64,000 nt of DNA from Shewanella aestuarii (GTDB taxonomy: Bacteria > Pseudomonadota > Gammaproteobacteria > Enterobacterales > Shewanellaceae): contig NZ_BMOT01000012.1 of the NCBI RefSeq assembly GCF_014647215.1, positions 27,927 to 91,926 on the forward strand, written 5' to 3'. The position numbers and the translations under genes are program-made. Each line of letters starts with the position of its first letter. The stretch's first letter is position 1. Of the stretch, positions 44,660 to 55,102 are shown one piece after another. The notes under the pieces were generated by a model. That model did no database searches. It saw only the letters and a list, made by a program, of their open reading frames with translations, and was not told where the DNA came from.

Positions 44660-44678
44660 GGCCTATAGCTTATAGGCC
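44660..44678. terminator. Hairpin between hemG copy 2 and trkH copy 2
   Basis: GGCCTATA-GCT-TATAGGCC is a perfect 8-bp stem in the 41-bp gap between convergent genes. It lacks a clear T-run, so it is a weak terminator at best. Confidence 0.5.
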
Positions 44679-44688
44679 TTAGACATTG

Positions 44689-46131
44689 CTAGTATCGCCA
44701 AAACTGTGGATGAAAAAGTACCGCAACGGTCAGTATTTCCAAACGACCCAATAGCATTCCCAATGCTAATGCCCATTTAGCGACATCTGAAAGGCTAGAG
44801 AAATTACCCGCAGGACCAATAATTGGGCCTAAACCTGGGCCAACATTGGCAACGGCGGTAATAGCACCTGTGAAGCTGGTCATTATGTCTAAACCCGTTA
44901 ATACCAAAACCATTGATAAACCCAAAATGACTAAGAAAAACAACATAAAGAAAGTCACTAGAGAACGGACAATATCTTCATGAACCTTATGGCCGTTATA
45001 GGTTTCTTTGAAAATACCATTAGGGTGAAATTGATGTTTAATTTGCTGACGCATAATCGCCATAGCAATTTGAAATCTGAAGATTTTAATCCCGCCAGAT
45101 GTAGAGCCTGAACAGCTACCAACTAACATTAAAAATAAGAAAGCGGTACCAGCAAAAGCGCCCCAGGCTTGATAATCCGTTAAGCCATATCCTGTAGTGG
45201 TGACCACGGATATGACATTAAAGCTGGATAACCTTAATGCATCAATAAAGTCTAATTGCTTATGAAAAGACAACCATATCGCAATGCTCAGCGACACAAC
45301 ACCGACAAACATGAGAAACCCTTTTACTTGCTGATCATTCCAAATCGATAGGTTTCGTTGTTGGATAGACTGGACAAACATCAACAGTGGCAAGCCACCT
45401 GCTAACATAAAAATGACGCCAACCCAGTGTGATGCATTGGAAAAATTGGCCATTGAACTATCGGATGTCGAGTATCCACCAGTTGAAAGCGTTGTCATTG
45501 CATGATTAATGGCTTGAAACCAATTCATTCCGGCGAGGTGATAAGCCACACCACACAGTAATGTTAGCCCGGCGTAAAGAAAAAAAAGGTGTTTTGCCAT
45601 GTGTTGGGTTCTTGGCGTCGCTTTATCGCTCCAGTCCGATGATTCTGTTCTAAACAAACGCATACCACCGACGTTTAAAAATGGTAATACAGCTACCGCC
45701 ATCACAATAAAGCCGATCCCGCCAAGCCATTGCAGTAAAGAACGCCAAATTAAAATGCTGTGGTCCATGCTATCTAAGCCAGATAGCACGGTTGACCCTG
45801 TGGTAGTAATACCTGACATGGTTTCAAAAAACGCATCGGTATAAGTGATGCCGTGATACAGAGTAAAGGGCAGCGCCGCGCAAAAACTGACCGCGAGCCA
45901 AGTTGCACTGGTTAATACAAACATGTCGCGAATGTTTAAGCGAATATCATCAGGTCGACCCGATTGGATGCAAATGGTTGCAACTATTCCCGTGAAAAGA
46001 GCCGATAGCATAAAGTCGCCAATGGTTTCTTCGCCATATGCTAGCGCGAAACCCATTGGGATAAGCATGAAGCCAGTGAGGATGGCGAGAAATATGCCAA
46101 TCACAAAAACCAGTTGCTTGAAATTTATCAT
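44689..46131 (-). CDS. trkH: Trk potassium uptake protein TrkH (copy 2)
   Basis: A second, 480-aa TrkH/TrkG-type K+ channel-like subunit, with filter-like loops T-T-T-G-S-T, T-L-S-T-G-G-Y, V-T-T-T-G-Y-G and A-N-V-G-P-G. It lies 11 bp downstream of trkA, with which it should form an operon. The protein is clearly diverged from copy 1 at 41.6 kb, so the two may differ in affinity, ion or regulation, as TrkH and TrkG do in E. coli. Confidence 0.95.
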   Translation of the reverse strand: MINFKQLVFVIGIFLAILTGFMLIPMGFALAYGEETIGDFMLSALFTGIVATICIQSGRPDDIRLNIRDMFVLTSATWLAVSFCAALPFTLYHGITYTDAFFETMSGITTTGSTVLSGLDSMDHSILIWRSLLQWLGGIGFIVMAVAVLPFLNVGGMRLFRTESSDWSDKATPRTQHMAKHLFFLYAGLTLLCGVAYHLAGMNWFQAINHAMTTLSTGGYSTSDSSMANFSNASHWVGVIFMLAGGLPLLMFVQSIQQRNLSIWNDQQVKGFLMFVGVVSLSIAIWLSFHKQLDFIDALRLSSFNVISVVTTTGYGLTDYQAWGAFAGTAFLFLMLVGSCSGSTSGGIKIFRFQIAMAIMRQQIKHQFHPNGIFKETYNGHKVHEDIVRSLVTFFMLFFLVILGLSMVLVLTGLDIMTSFTGAITAVANVGPGLGPIIGPAGNFSSLSDVAKWALALGMLLGRLEILTVAVLFHPQFWRY

Positions 46132-46142
46132 TTATTTTCTAA

Positions 46143-47552
46143 CTAAAAGAAAAACGCGCTCGGTTGGAACAGCTTTTCAACATCGCCGATAAACTTCTTA
46201 TTGACTAAGAAAAGAATCACATGATCTCCTTGTTGAATAACGGTTTTGTCATGCCCCATTAGTACTTCATCTTTGCGCACAATGGCACCGATTGTTGTTC
46301 CCGGTGGCAGTTTGATGTCGCCAATTTGCTTACCGACAACTTTAGATGTGTTGGCGTCGCCGTGGGCAATCGCTTCAATGGCTTCTGCTGCACCACGACG
46401 TAATGAATAAACATTACAAATATCACCTTGGCGAATATGGGTCAGCAAAGCTGAAATGGTGGCTTGCTGAGGTGAGATAGCTATGTCGATATTCGCTTCT
46501 TGAACGATATCGACATAGGCTTCACGCTGAATAAGTACCATGACTTTCTTTGCGCCTAAACGCTTAGCTAACAGCGCTGACATAATGTTGGCTTCATCAT
46601 CATTGGTCACAGCAATAAATACATCGGTTTGGTCGATATGTTCTTCATTGAGTAACTCTTGATCTGATGCATCACCACAGAAAACGGTGGTTTTTTCGAG
46701 TTTCTCAGATAACATTTCGGCGCGCTCTTGGCGATGCTCAATCAATTTTACCGAATGATTTTTTTGTAAACGTTTAGCTAAGCCAAAACCGATATTTCCT
46801 CCGCCGGCAATCATAATGTTGCGGTACGAGTTATCCAGTTTTTGCATTTCACTCATGACGGCGCGAATGTGGCGGCTATCGGCAACAAAGAAGACTTCAT
46901 CATCAGCTTCGATAATTGTCGTACCACGGGGCATGATGGCTTTTCCCTGACGAAAAATTGCCGCCACCCGGGTATCAATATTGGGCATATGCTCACGTAA
47001 GGTGGCAAGCGCATTACCCACTAACGGACCACCGTAATAAGCACGCACCGCCACCAGGCTTAACTTTCCTTCTGCAAATTCAAGCACTTGAAGTGCGCCG
47101 GGATATTCAACTAAACGATGTATGTAAGCAGTCACTAACTGTTCTGGTGCAATTAACTCATCGATAATAAAACCACCACGGGGTTTTGCATCACCAGATT
47201 TTACTTCTGAGTTAATAAACAATTTGTCGCGTAAATCTAAATAAGGTTCTGAACGAATACGGGCGATTTTGGTTGGGGTGCCAAAGAGTGAATAGGCAAT
47301 TTGGCAAGCGGCCATGTTACATTCATCGCTGTTGGTTACCGCAATCAGCATATCTGCATCTTCGGCGCCAGCTTCCTTTAATACGCTAGGATGTGCACCA
47401 TGACCAACCACAACGCGCAAATCGAACTTATCCTGTAAAATTCTTAGTCTGGTTCGATCGTTATCAACAAGAGTGATGTCGTTGTTTTCGCCGACTAAAT
47501 TTTCAGCTAGCGTGCCGCCTACTTGTCCAGCGCCCAAGATGATAATCTTCAT
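46143..47552 (-). CDS. trkA: Trk system potassium regulatory protein TrkA
   Basis: Cytoplasmic, NAD(H)/ATP-binding regulator that gates TrkH. The 469-aa protein has two tandem RCK modules. The first Rossmann motif G-A-G-Q-V-G-G-T-L is near residue 7, and a second G-G-G-N-I-G-F-G-L lies near residue 235. The C-terminal RCK_C follows. It opens the rsmB-linked block shared with E. coli and precedes trkH copy 2. Confidence 0.98.
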   Translation of the reverse strand: MKIIILGAGQVGGTLAENLVGENNDITLVDNDRTRLRILQDKFDLRVVVGHGAHPSVLKEAGAEDADMLIAVTNSDECNMAACQIAYSLFGTPTKIARIRSEPYLDLRDKLFINSEVKSGDAKPRGGFIIDELIAPEQLVTAYIHRLVEYPGALQVLEFAEGKLSLVAVRAYYGGPLVGNALATLREHMPNIDTRVAAIFRQGKAIMPRGTTIIEADDEVFFVADSRHIRAVMSEMQKLDNSYRNIMIAGGGNIGFGLAKRLQKNHSVKLIEHRQERAEMLSEKLEKTTVFCGDASDQELLNEEHIDQTDVFIAVTNDDEANIMSALLAKRLGAKKVMVLIQREAYVDIVQEANIDIAISPQQATISALLTHIRQGDICNVYSLRRGAAEAIEAIAHGDANTSKVVGKQIGDIKLPPGTTIGAIVRKDEVLMGHDKTVIQQGDHVILFLVNKKFIGDVEKLFQPSAFFF

Positions 47553-47568
47553 ATCCTTGCCAATATCC

Positions 47569-48852
47569 TTACAGTGCTTTAATTAAGCGAGCGTAGTAGA
47601 AACCGTCCATATTGTCCTGACCGGGTAAAATCTGCCAGCCAATATCTTGTGCATTTTGTTGCTGAATAATCGGCACTAATTGCGCGTCAGGAGTACGAGA
47701 TAAAAACGCGCTTACTTGCTGACTATTTTCTTCAGGTAAGATTGAACACGTTGCATAAAGCAACGTACCTCCAGGTTTTAACCACTGCCAACAATGATCA
47801 AATATCTGTTGTTGTAAAATGGCTAGCTCGGCAATGTCATTATTCTTACGTAGCCATTTGATATCAGGGTGACGACGAATTACGCCTGTCGCTGAACAAG
47901 GAGCGTCTAGCAGAATACGGTCAAATCTTTCACCTTGCCACCAAGCATTAATATTGGCGGCATCACCATGAATAACTTGCGCTTTTAAATTCAATCTGTC
48001 GAGGTTTTGTTGCACTCTAGCTAAACGTTTTTCATCAAAATCTACGGCAACGATTTGGGCTTGCGGGGCGTGTTCTAAAATATGACAGGTTTTGCCACCA
48101 GGTGCTGCGCAGGCATCTAGTATTAGCTCGCCGTTTTCTGGAGCTAATAACGTGGCTGCCCATTGTGCTGCTCCATCTTGAACTGAAGCTGCGCCATCCA
48201 TAAAGCCTGGTAGCTGATTCACATCTTTTGGGCTTTCAAGCAAAATTGCATCAGTACTTGTGCCTTTGCTAGCGACTACATCCTGCTCTGCCAAGGTGGC
48301 AAGGTAGGCATCGCGGCTTTGCGATAATTGATTATTACGCAACCACATTGGCGGGCGCTGGTGGCTTTGTTCAATAATGTGTTGCCACTGTTCAGGGTAC
48401 GCTTGTTGTAATCGCTTAATAAACCATGCGGGAGTGTTATAGCGAAGCGTATCAGCTTCAGTAGACAGCGGAGCATTGTTACGTTGAATATTGCGTAATA
48501 CCCCATTAACTACTTTGACCAAACCATCAAACTTTAATTGTCGGCAAGCTTCTGCCGTTTCTGAAATCGCCGCATGTGCTGGAATGCGGGTAAAGTAAAG
48601 CTGGTAGCACCCCACGAGCAAAAGTTGGTAAACGATTCGCTGTTTGCCCTTAAACGGTTTTGCTAAACAATCACTAATGCATTTATCAAGTTGAGGTAGT
48701 TGACGCATGACGCCATAGCAAACCTCTGCCATCAAGGCTTTGTCTTTGCCATTATCAAGATGTTGCTGTTGTTCTGGTAGGGCAACAGATAAGGACACGC
48801 CTTTTTCTAGTACATCAAAAATGGCTTTGGCGGCCAATGCGCGCACATTCAT
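47569..48852 (-). CDS. rsmB: 16S rRNA (cytosine967-C5)-methyltransferase RsmB (Sun)
   Basis: Methylates C967 of 16S rRNA. The 427 aa compare with 429 in E. coli. It has an N-terminal NusB-like RNA-binding domain (residues 1-130) and a SAM domain with [10 protein letters not shown]. The catalytic D-A-P-C-S-A-T-G cysteine motif and a C-terminal A-T-C-S-I segment follow. It lies 1 bp after fmt. Confidence 0.98.
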   Translation of the reverse strand: MNVRALAAKAIFDVLEKGVSLSVALPEQQQHLDNGKDKALMAEVCYGVMRQLPQLDKCISDCLAKPFKGKQRIVYQLLLVGCYQLYFTRIPAHAAISETAEACRQLKFDGLVKVVNGVLRNIQRNNAPLSTEADTLRYNTPAWFIKRLQQAYPEQWQHIIEQSHQRPPMWLRNNQLSQSRDAYLATLAEQDVVASKGTSTDAILLESPKDVNQLPGFMDGAASVQDGAAQWAATLLAPENGELILDACAAPGGKTCHILEHAPQAQIVAVDFDEKRLARVQQNLDRLNLKAQVIHGDAANINAWWQGERFDRILLDAPCSATGVIRRHPDIKWLRKNNDIAELAILQQQIFDHCWQWLKPGGTLLYATCSILPEENSQQVSAFLSRTPDAQLVPIIQQQNAQDIGWQILPGQDNMDGFYYARLIKAL

Positions 48853-48853
48853 G

Positions 48854-49810
48854 CTAATTTGCCTCTTGGCTTAAAAGAGTGCCAACACTAAACCAGTCCG
48901 CGCGTGAGTTAAGAATGTCAGCAACTGCTAAAGGTTTTTTGTTGGGTAACTGCATGGTGTCGATAATTAAGCTGCCAGAAGCGGTCGCGATGACGATGCC
49001 ATTTTTATCAGCCTGAGTAATGGTCCCCGGCGTAGCTGTATTTACCGATGTATCGTAACGCACTTGCCACACTTTAATGCTGCTTTGCTGATGTTCGAAA
49101 TAACTTACTGGCCAAGGGTTAAAAGCGCGCACTTCTTGCCAAAGCTGCTTAGCGGATTTATTCCAGTCAAGCTTTGCTTCTTCTTTTGATAATTTCTCAG
49201 CGTAATTAGCTAAGGATTCATCTTGTTTTTCGGCTGTTAAGGTGCCTAAGCTTAATTGTGCTAAAGCATCAATAAGTGCATCCGGTCCTTGAAGTGCTAA
49301 TTTTTCATAAAGACTGGCTGATGTATCTGTGTCTTCAATTTTTAGTGCGGTTTTGAGTAGCATGTCACCGGTATCTAAACCTATGTCCATTTGCATAATA
49401 GTTACGCCAGTTTCATTATCACCAGCCCATAAGGCACGTTGAATGGGCGCAGCGCCTCGCCATCGTGGCAAGATTGAACCATGAACATTTATGCAGCCTA
49501 GTTTCGGTGTATCTAATACGACTTTCGGCAAGATCAGTCCATATGCCACCACAACCATAATATCGGCATTCAGCGCGGCAAGTTCTGCTTGTGCATCTTC
49601 ATTGCGTAGCGATGGTGGCTGGAAAACGGCAATATTATGTTCAACCGCTAATTGTTTTACTGGGCTAGGAGTCAGTTTTTTACCACGCCCTGCGGGTCTG
49701 TCTGGTTGAGTATAAACAGCACAAACATTGTGATCTGATGCAATCAACGCCTGTAAATGGCGAGCTGCGAAATCGGGCGTGCCAGCAAAAATAATATTTA
49801 ACGGTTTCAA
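48854..49810 (-). CDS. fmt: Methionyl-tRNA formyltransferase
   Basis: Formylates initiator Met-tRNA with 10-formyl-THF. The 318 aa compare with 315 in E. coli. Folate-site motif [14 protein letters not shown] is present, and the anticodon/acceptor-binding C-terminal domain follows. It lies 8 bp downstream of def. Confidence 0.98.
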   Translation of the reverse strand: MKPLNIIFAGTPDFAARHLQALIASDHNVCAVYTQPDRPAGRGKKLTPSPVKQLAVEHNIAVFQPPSLRNEDAQAELAALNADIMVVVAYGLILPKVVLDTPKLGCINVHGSILPRWRGAAPIQRALWAGDNETGVTIMQMDIGLDTGDMLLKTALKIEDTDTSASLYEKLALQGPDALIDALAQLSLGTLTAEKQDESLANYAEKLSKEEAKLDWNKSAKQLWQEVRAFNPWPVSYFEHQQSSIKVWQVRYDTSVNTATPGTITQADKNGIVIATASGSLIIDTMQLPNKKPLAVADILNSRADWFSVGTLLSQEAN

Positions 49811-49818
49811 ATTGGATC

Positions 49819-50328
49819 CTATTCTTTAGCGGCTATGCGAGCTTCTTTTTCAAGCTTAGTTTTAATACGTTGGCGTTTAAGTGGTGATAAGTAATCCACA
49901 AAAAGCTTACCTTGTAAGTGATCCATTTCATGTTGGATGCAAATAGCAAACAGTTCATCTGCTTCAACTGTAAAAACTTCGCCATGGCGATCTAGTGCTT
50001 TTAGAGTGACTTTTTCTGCGCGGTCAACTTTGGCATAAACCCCAGGTACAGACAGGCAACCCTCTTCATTGGCAAAGTCGCCACTTGAATCCACAATTTG
50101 TGGATTAATGAAAATCGTTGGACGTTCAATTTCATCTTGTAAGTCCATAACAATGAGTTGCTGATGAAAATCTACTTGTGTTGCTGCTAGCCCAATGCCT
50201 TTTTCGTGGTACATTGTTTCTAACATGTTATCGATTTGTGCCTGAAGTTGTGGGCCAAAGTCTGTTACAGGCTTGGCTACAGTACGCAGACGCTCATCTG
50301 GAAATCGTAAAACATTTAATAATGGCAT
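49819..50328 (-). CDS. def: Peptide deformylase
   Basis: Removes the N-formyl group from nascent proteins; Fe2+ enzyme. The 169 aa equal E. coli Def. The three motifs [17 protein letters not shown] and H-E-M-D-H-L-Q-G give the Cys, two His and Glu of the active site. It is divergent from the LysM gene, as in many gammaproteobacteria. Confidence 0.98.
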   Translation of the reverse strand: MPLLNVLRFPDERLRTVAKPVTDFGPQLQAQIDNMLETMYHEKGIGLAATQVDFHQQLIVMDLQDEIERPTIFINPQIVDSSGDFANEEGCLSVPGVYAKVDRAEKVTLKALDRHGEVFTVEADELFAICIQHEMDHLQGKLFVDYLSPLKRQRIKTKLEKEARIAAKE

Positions 50329-50454
50329 AGATAAACTCTTAACAAATCTGTCAATATTTAGCTTGTTAGCTATACTGACTGTAAAAAATAGGATAATTTT
50401 AATCCTAACGGGCCTTCAATAACAGCAAAAAGCTCAAATATAGAGCTTAATAAC

Positions 50455-51561
50455 ATGGACAACACCATGAAACGGATAATACTACTTGCTTTTATGACAT
50501 TGAATATCTTTGGATTAAATGCAGATACATTAACTTTAAAAGCGGGACATCCCGATACTTATGTCGTTAAAAAAGGCGATACTCTTTGGGATATATCAGG
50601 TTACTTTCTAAAAGATCCTTGGCGCTGGCCAACATTGTGGGGTGTTAATCCTCAAATAGCTAATCCTCATTTAATTTATCCCGGAGATCGATTAACGTTA
50701 GTGTTTATTGATGGCCAACCTCGATTAGTCAAAAAACAGCATATCAAAAAGGGTGTAGAAGGACGTATCGTACCTAAAGATGGCGCAATTCCAGCGATTG
50801 ATTTAGCGCTTATTCAGCCCTATTTATTACAAAATCGTGTTGTAGAACAAGAATGGTTGGCTGCTCAGCCTTTTGTTTTAAGTGGCGAAAGTGAATCTAA
50901 ACACCATATTATTAATGATGTTGTGTTTGTAAATGCCAATATGCCTATGGGGCAAAAAGTCGCAATTTATGAATCCGGCCGTGAATTTCTAGATACTGAG
51001 AGCGGTGATGTTTTAGGCCGTGAAATTATCCTAACTGCCAGTGGCCGTGTGACGGCTGACGGTGAAGTGTCAAAAGTTCAATTATTAAGCAACTTGCGTG
51101 AAACTAAAGTGGGTTATACGGTTATTCCGGTTGAAGATGAAGCCTTAATGTCTGCTTTCTTTGTGCCGACCGCTGCAGCATTAGATGTGCCTGCCAGCGT
51201 GATTGCTACCGCAAGCGATAATCGCGAAGCTGGTAAACTTGAAGTGGTTTACTTGGATAAAGGATTAAATGCCGGAGTACAACCTGGGCATGTGTTTGCG
51301 ATTTATCGTGATGGTGAAGAAATCATTTTAGACAATAACGGTCAACCTGTTCGTGCAGTAGACCGTTCATCATACGATAATGTGGTGGCTCACTTTTCCA
51401 ATGATAAAGTATTTAAAGTCCCCGATGTGTATCATGGTAACTTAATGGTGTTTAAGGTTTTTGATAAAACAAGTCTAGGGTTAATTATGATGAGTGATCG
51501 CCCAGTAAGAGTAAAAGATAAATTGGTTACACCAGCAAACTTAACACTTAAAGGTGAATAA
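50455..51561 (+). CDS. LysM peptidoglycan-binding domain protein
   Basis: The 368-aa secreted protein has an N-terminal signal sequence (about residues 5-24 of the longer form). A LysM domain lies at about 34-82 (Y-V-V-K-K-G-D-T-L-W-D-I-S), then a large uncharacterised C-terminal part. Two starts are possible: ATG 50455 or ATG 50467 (M-K-R-I-I-L-L). The family sits upstream of dprA in other gammaproteobacteria, but no precise function is known. Its stop codon overlaps the probable start of dprA. Confidence 0.9.
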   Translation: MDNTMKRIILLAFMTLNIFGLNADTLTLKAGHPDTYVVKKGDTLWDISGYFLKDPWRWPTLWGVNPQIANPHLIYPGDRLTLVFIDGQPRLVKKQHIKKGVEGRIVPKDGAIPAIDLALIQPYLLQNRVVEQEWLAAQPFVLSGESESKHHIINDVVFVNANMPMGQKVAIYESGREFLDTESGDVLGREIILTASGRVTADGEVSKVQLLSNLRETKVGYTVIPVEDEALMSAFFVPTAAALDVPASVIATASDNREAGKLEVVYLDKGLNAGVQPGHVFAIYRDGEEIILDNNGQPVRAVDRSSYDNVVAHFSNDKVFKVPDVYHGNLMVFKVFDKTSLGLIMMSDRPVRVKDKLVTPANLTLKGE

Positions 51562-52673
51562 TTACTGACAATCTGGTCGATTGGCTGGTTGTTTCTGCTG
51601 TATCTGGGCTAGGACCCGCTCGGATTAAACAATTACTGACTCACATGGATGTAGAAGAGTTAAGGCAAAGGCTGCAGTATGAGCCCAGCACTTTGCCTAT
51701 TTCATCTCAATCCTTGCAAGCTTGCGCTATCGATTTTGAGAAAGTCGATAGCGCACTTAATTGGCTTGAAAAAGACGATAACCACCATTTGATTTGTTTA
51801 TCCGAACCTCAATATCCTCCATTGCTACAACAAATTTACGATCCTCCTTCGGTATTGTTCATCAAAGGTAATCTTAATGCACTGTTACCCCCCTCTATCG
51901 CGATCGTAGGTAGTCGAAGTATGTCTTTGCATGGTGCCGATACCGCAGCTAACTTAGCTACTGCGTTGTCTAATCACGGCTTTAGTATTACCAGCGGCAT
52001 GGCTGCTGGAATTGATGGCGCAGCGCATAAAGCCGTTGTTGCCAATCATGGCATGACGTTAGCGGTACTCGGCTGTGGCGTTGATGTGATTTATCCTAAG
52101 CGACATAAATCGTTATATGATAATATTCAGCAAAACGGCTGTGTGATAAGTGAGTTCTGGCCAAGTGTAAGTCCTCTAGCGGGACATTTTCCTAAGCGTA
52201 ATCGCATCGTAAGTGGTTTAAGTCTAGGCACTGTCGTTGTTGAGGCTGCACGTAAAAGTGGTTCACTGATTACCGCTCGATTGGCAATGGAGCAAAATAG
52301 AGAAGTGTTTGCTGTTCCTGGTTCAACCGTGGCGGGATTTCATCAAGGCTGTCATGATTTAATTAAAAATGGGGCAAAGCTTGTTGAGAATGCTGCCGAT
52401 ATAATAGAAGAGTTAGGGTGTTTATCTCAGTATCACCTTGATCAATTGCATCAGCGTCACCATATACAAGATAACGAAATGAGTAATTTGCCATTTCCTT
52501 CGCAGTTAGCTAGTCTGTTAATAAGTGTAGGATATGAAACTACAACAGTTGATGCTGTAGTTGAGCACAGTGGAAAACCAATAGATCTGGTGTTAGTACA
52601 ATTGCTTGAACTTGAGTTACAAGGGTGGGTTGCCGTGGTACCCGGTGGTTACGTCAGACTAAAGAGGAGTTAG
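51561..52673 (+). CDS. dprA: DNA-processing protein DprA (Smf), probable non-ATG start
   Basis: Loads RecA on incoming single-stranded DNA in transformation; in most Gammaproteobacteria the role is less clear. A Rossmann-like core contains V-G-S-R-S-M-S and [15 protein letters not shown], with a C-terminal winged-helix-like domain. The first ATG is at 51645 (342 aa). Upstream in frame, however, lie codons for [19 protein letters not shown], the conserved DprA N-terminus, with no ATG, GTG or TTG before the in-frame stop at 51555. I place the start provisionally at ATT 51561, after AAAGG. Confidence 0.85.
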   Translation: MTDNLVDWLVVSAVSGLGPARIKQLLTHMDVEELRQRLQYEPSTLPISSQSLQACAIDFEKVDSALNWLEKDDNHHLICLSEPQYPPLLQQIYDPPSVLFIKGNLNALLPPSIAIVGSRSMSLHGADTAANLATALSNHGFSITSGMAAGIDGAAHKAVVANHGMTLAVLGCGVDVIYPKRHKSLYDNIQQNGCVISEFWPSVSPLAGHFPKRNRIVSGLSLGTVVVEAARKSGSLITARLAMEQNREVFAVPGSTVAGFHQGCHDLIKNGAKLVENAADIIEELGCLSQYHLDQLHQRHHIQDNEMSNLPFPSQLASLLISVGYETTTVDAVVEHSGKPIDLVLVQLLELELQGWVAVVPGGYVRLKRS

Positions 52674-52675
52674 CC

Positions 52676-53149
52676 ATGTTTGATATCCTCATGTATTTAT
52701 TTGAGAACTATGTTCATAGCGAAATAGAGCTATTGGTTGATGAAGATGAGTTAACCAAAGAGCTTACACGTGCAGGTTTTCATCAGGTCGATATTATTAA
52801 GGCCTTGGCATGGCTTGAGCATTTAGCTGACTTGCAAGAAAGTGAGCAGCCGTATTTATGCAATCATGCGCAACAATCATTCCGTATCTATACCAAGCAA
52901 GAAATGGCGAAGTTGGATGTTCAATGTCGTGGGTTTTTATTATTTCTAGAACAAATCCAAGTCTTAAGTGTTGAAACCCGAGAAATGGTTATCGACAGAG
53001 TCATGGAGCTGGATGAACCGGCATTGGTATTAGAAGATTTAAAATGGGTGATATTGATGGTGTTATTCAATGTCCCCGGTAATGAATCAGCCTATGAGCA
53101 AATGGAAGATTTAATCTTTGAACAGCCAGATGGAAGGCTGCACTCTTAA
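52676..53149 (+). CDS. smg: DUF494 family protein Smg
   Basis: The 157-aa protein matches the family called Smg, usually found just after dprA, of unknown function. It is rich in acidic and leucine residues with a central segment [13 protein letters not shown]. The chosen ATG has an AGGAG site. The longer ORF from 52625 runs inside dprA. A terminator follows. Confidence 0.95.
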   Translation: MFDILMYLFENYVHSEIELLVDEDELTKELTRAGFHQVDIIKALAWLEHLADLQESEQPYLCNHAQQSFRIYTKQEMAKLDVQCRGFLLFLEQIQVLSVETREMVIDRVMELDEPALVLEDLKWVILMVLFNVPGNESAYEQMEDLIFEQPDGRLHS

Positions 53150-53164
53150 CCAAAAGGGTTGGAT

Positions 53165-53193
53165 AATAAGGAGGCATGATTAGCCTCCTTATT
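53165..53193. terminator. Terminator between smg and the collagenase-like gene
   Basis: An 11-bp perfect stem (AATAAGGAGGC with GCCTCCTTATT), with a 7-nt loop and a following T run, separates two convergent genes. Confidence 0.88.
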
Positions 53194-53203
53194 TTATATG
53201 GAT

Positions 53204-54973
53204 CTAAAAATGCAGATGCTTGCTATCTTGAGTCAGATGATTAGGGGTTAAATAGTCGCGATAGCCGTAGCGATTGAGTTTGTTTATTTTTGTTGTATTT
53301 TTCTCAGTTTCTTCTTCAAAGATGGTGGCTTGTTCATTAACCCATAATGCAAATTGCTGTTGATGTTTGCTGAGTTGCTCCAGTAACAGTTCATAACCTT
53401 CGAAGTAGTCAGTTTTTAAGTATTTGCTCAGTTGCACAAGATCGCTATGGTAGTTTTCAGCTAGAAAACGCACAGCCATGTAACTCCACTTGTAAGTTCT
53501 ATCTTGGCCATCTTTGTATTCGGTGGCAAATATCTCTTCTAATGTAGGCGCTTTCTCAATCTCCCGTTTAATGACTTCGAGTGTTGAGGGGTTATCATTA
53601 CCTTTTGAGACGTATTCGGCAAGTCCTTCCGACCACCACACCATTTTACTTGGGAAGTGTCCAAAGCCGCCATATTTCACAAAGTGACCATCTAAATAAT
53701 GTACGTACTCATGGTTAAGATTCCAAATAGCGAACTCTGGTGCTATCCAAAACTGACGGTAGGCAAAGAAAGTCGCTTGGTTATTTGGTTTGGATGGTAT
53801 GCCTTCGATATACATACCGCCATTGTCGGTTTGAATATCAAATAGAAGTTGGCCGTAGGCGTTATATTGACTCCAGTTTTTGAATGTCACCACTCGCAAG
53901 GCGCTGTTTGTATCATTTGCTGTTGGTGTTTCTGCAGTTTGAAGTAGTTGATGAAAATTTGATGCTTGCGAGATCAGTTTATCGCAGCTTTGCGCCAGCT
54001 CTTGCTGATTAAGATCTTGTGCCAGAATAAACAGTGATTTTGAACAAACATGATGAATCGGTAAAATCTCGGTTAGTGCGGGTATATGGCAAATATCACT
54101 CTGTTGCTCACAGCTTTCCTTTCCTGAAAAAGTGTTGACATGAAACCCTAATGTGTAAGTGTTTTTCGCCATAATACCGCGTTGCTCAACATCGGCTTTG
54201 GCCATTTTAGCAACGGCGGTATCGATAGCTAATTCTGCTGCTGATGATGAGCCATCATCCTCACTCGGAAGAACAAGACGATATTGTCCTAGTGCCCAGT
54301 ATGCATTTGCTCGCGGCCAATCTTGCTGGGCATGAAGGCTTTGTGGTGAGCTAGCGAAGGCTAATAGCGCTTGGCTAATATTTGCATTGATAAGTTGTTT
54401 GGCTAGTGCGTTTTCATTGTCCTTTCTGGCAGCTGTGAGCAGTAACCCGTAAGCTCTTAAGGTTTCCCATAAAGCGTAGTCATTGGTCTCGGTGATTGGC
54501 AGCTGGGCGAGCCGTGTTAACTGTGTATTGAGTATTGGCAGCAGTTTACTCAGCAATAAAGCTGTGTCGTCAGTATTGTAATAAAGGTAGAGGGTTACAG
54601 CGAAGTGCTCTTGTAACCTTGGATTTTCGATAAACAATTGTCGTTTTGATAACGTGATTAAAGCGCTAGTGAGTCGACGTTTATCATCCAGCGTCAGTGT
54701 CTCTATAGGGCCGAAATAGCTAAATGCTCGCAGAAAATAGAGCTGTCTATCGAGTTGCTCAGGGTTATTTTCATTTTGAATGAGCTTAACGGCTTGATTG
54801 AAGGTATCTCGGGTGTGGAGATTATCATGGGTAAAGAACAGATCAACGGCAGTCGTTTGCAGCTGTTGGGTGATGACCGGGTTGGTATCTATTTGCGTTA
54901 CAGAACTGCAAGCTGAGAGTAATGCTAGGCTCGGATAGAGGAAAGATAAAGCAATAAATGAACGGGTTAACAT
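53204..54973 (-). CDS. Peptidase M9 (microbial collagenase-like) lipoprotein
   Basis: The 589-aa protein has a lipoprotein signal (M-L-T-R-S-F-I-A, lipobox L-L-S-A-C near residue 20). A long helical middle region follows, then a zinc-protease domain with H421-E422-x-x-H425 (H-E-Y-V-H-Y-L-D-G) and a third ligand E449 in W-W-S-E-G-L-A-E-Y. These are Vibrio collagenase (M9) signatures, but the protein is shorter and lacks obvious PKD or PPC tails, so substrate range is unknown. The start was chosen for its AGGAG site. The longer ORF from 55078 lacks a signal. Confidence 0.85.
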   Translation of the reverse strand: MLTRSFIALSFLYPSLALLSACSSVTQIDTNPVITQQLQTTAVDLFFTHDNLHTRDTFNQAVKLIQNENNPEQLDRQLYFLRAFSYFGPIETLTLDDKRRLTSALITLSKRQLFIENPRLQEHFAVTLYLYYNTDDTALLLSKLLPILNTQLTRLAQLPITETNDYALWETLRAYGLLLTAARKDNENALAKQLINANISQALLAFASSPQSLHAQQDWPRANAYWALGQYRLVLPSEDDGSSSAAELAIDTAVAKMAKADVEQRGIMAKNTYTLGFHVNTFSGKESCEQQSDICHIPALTEILPIHHVCSKSLFILAQDLNQQELAQSCDKLISQASNFHQLLQTAETPTANDTNSALRVVTFKNWSQYNAYGQLLFDIQTDNGGMYIEGIPSKPNNQATFFAYRQFWIAPEFAIWNLNHEYVHYLDGHFVKYGGFGHFPSKMVWWSEGLAEYVSKGNDNPSTLEVIKREIEKAPTLEEIFATEYKDGQDRTYKWSYMAVRFLAENYHSDLVQLSKYLKTDYFEGYELLLEQLSKHQQQFALWVNEQATIFEEETEKNTTKINKLNRYGYRDYLTPNHLTQDSKHLHF

Positions 54974-55102
54974 AGCAGCTCCTTTTTGCATACAATATAC
55001 ATTTTGTTGTGTGCGAGAGCTAGTGATAATTAGATGCTTATTCGATACCCAAGCAGCATCGAGCTTGGTAAAATGCACAAAGGTTCAGCCAACGAGATAA
55101 CC

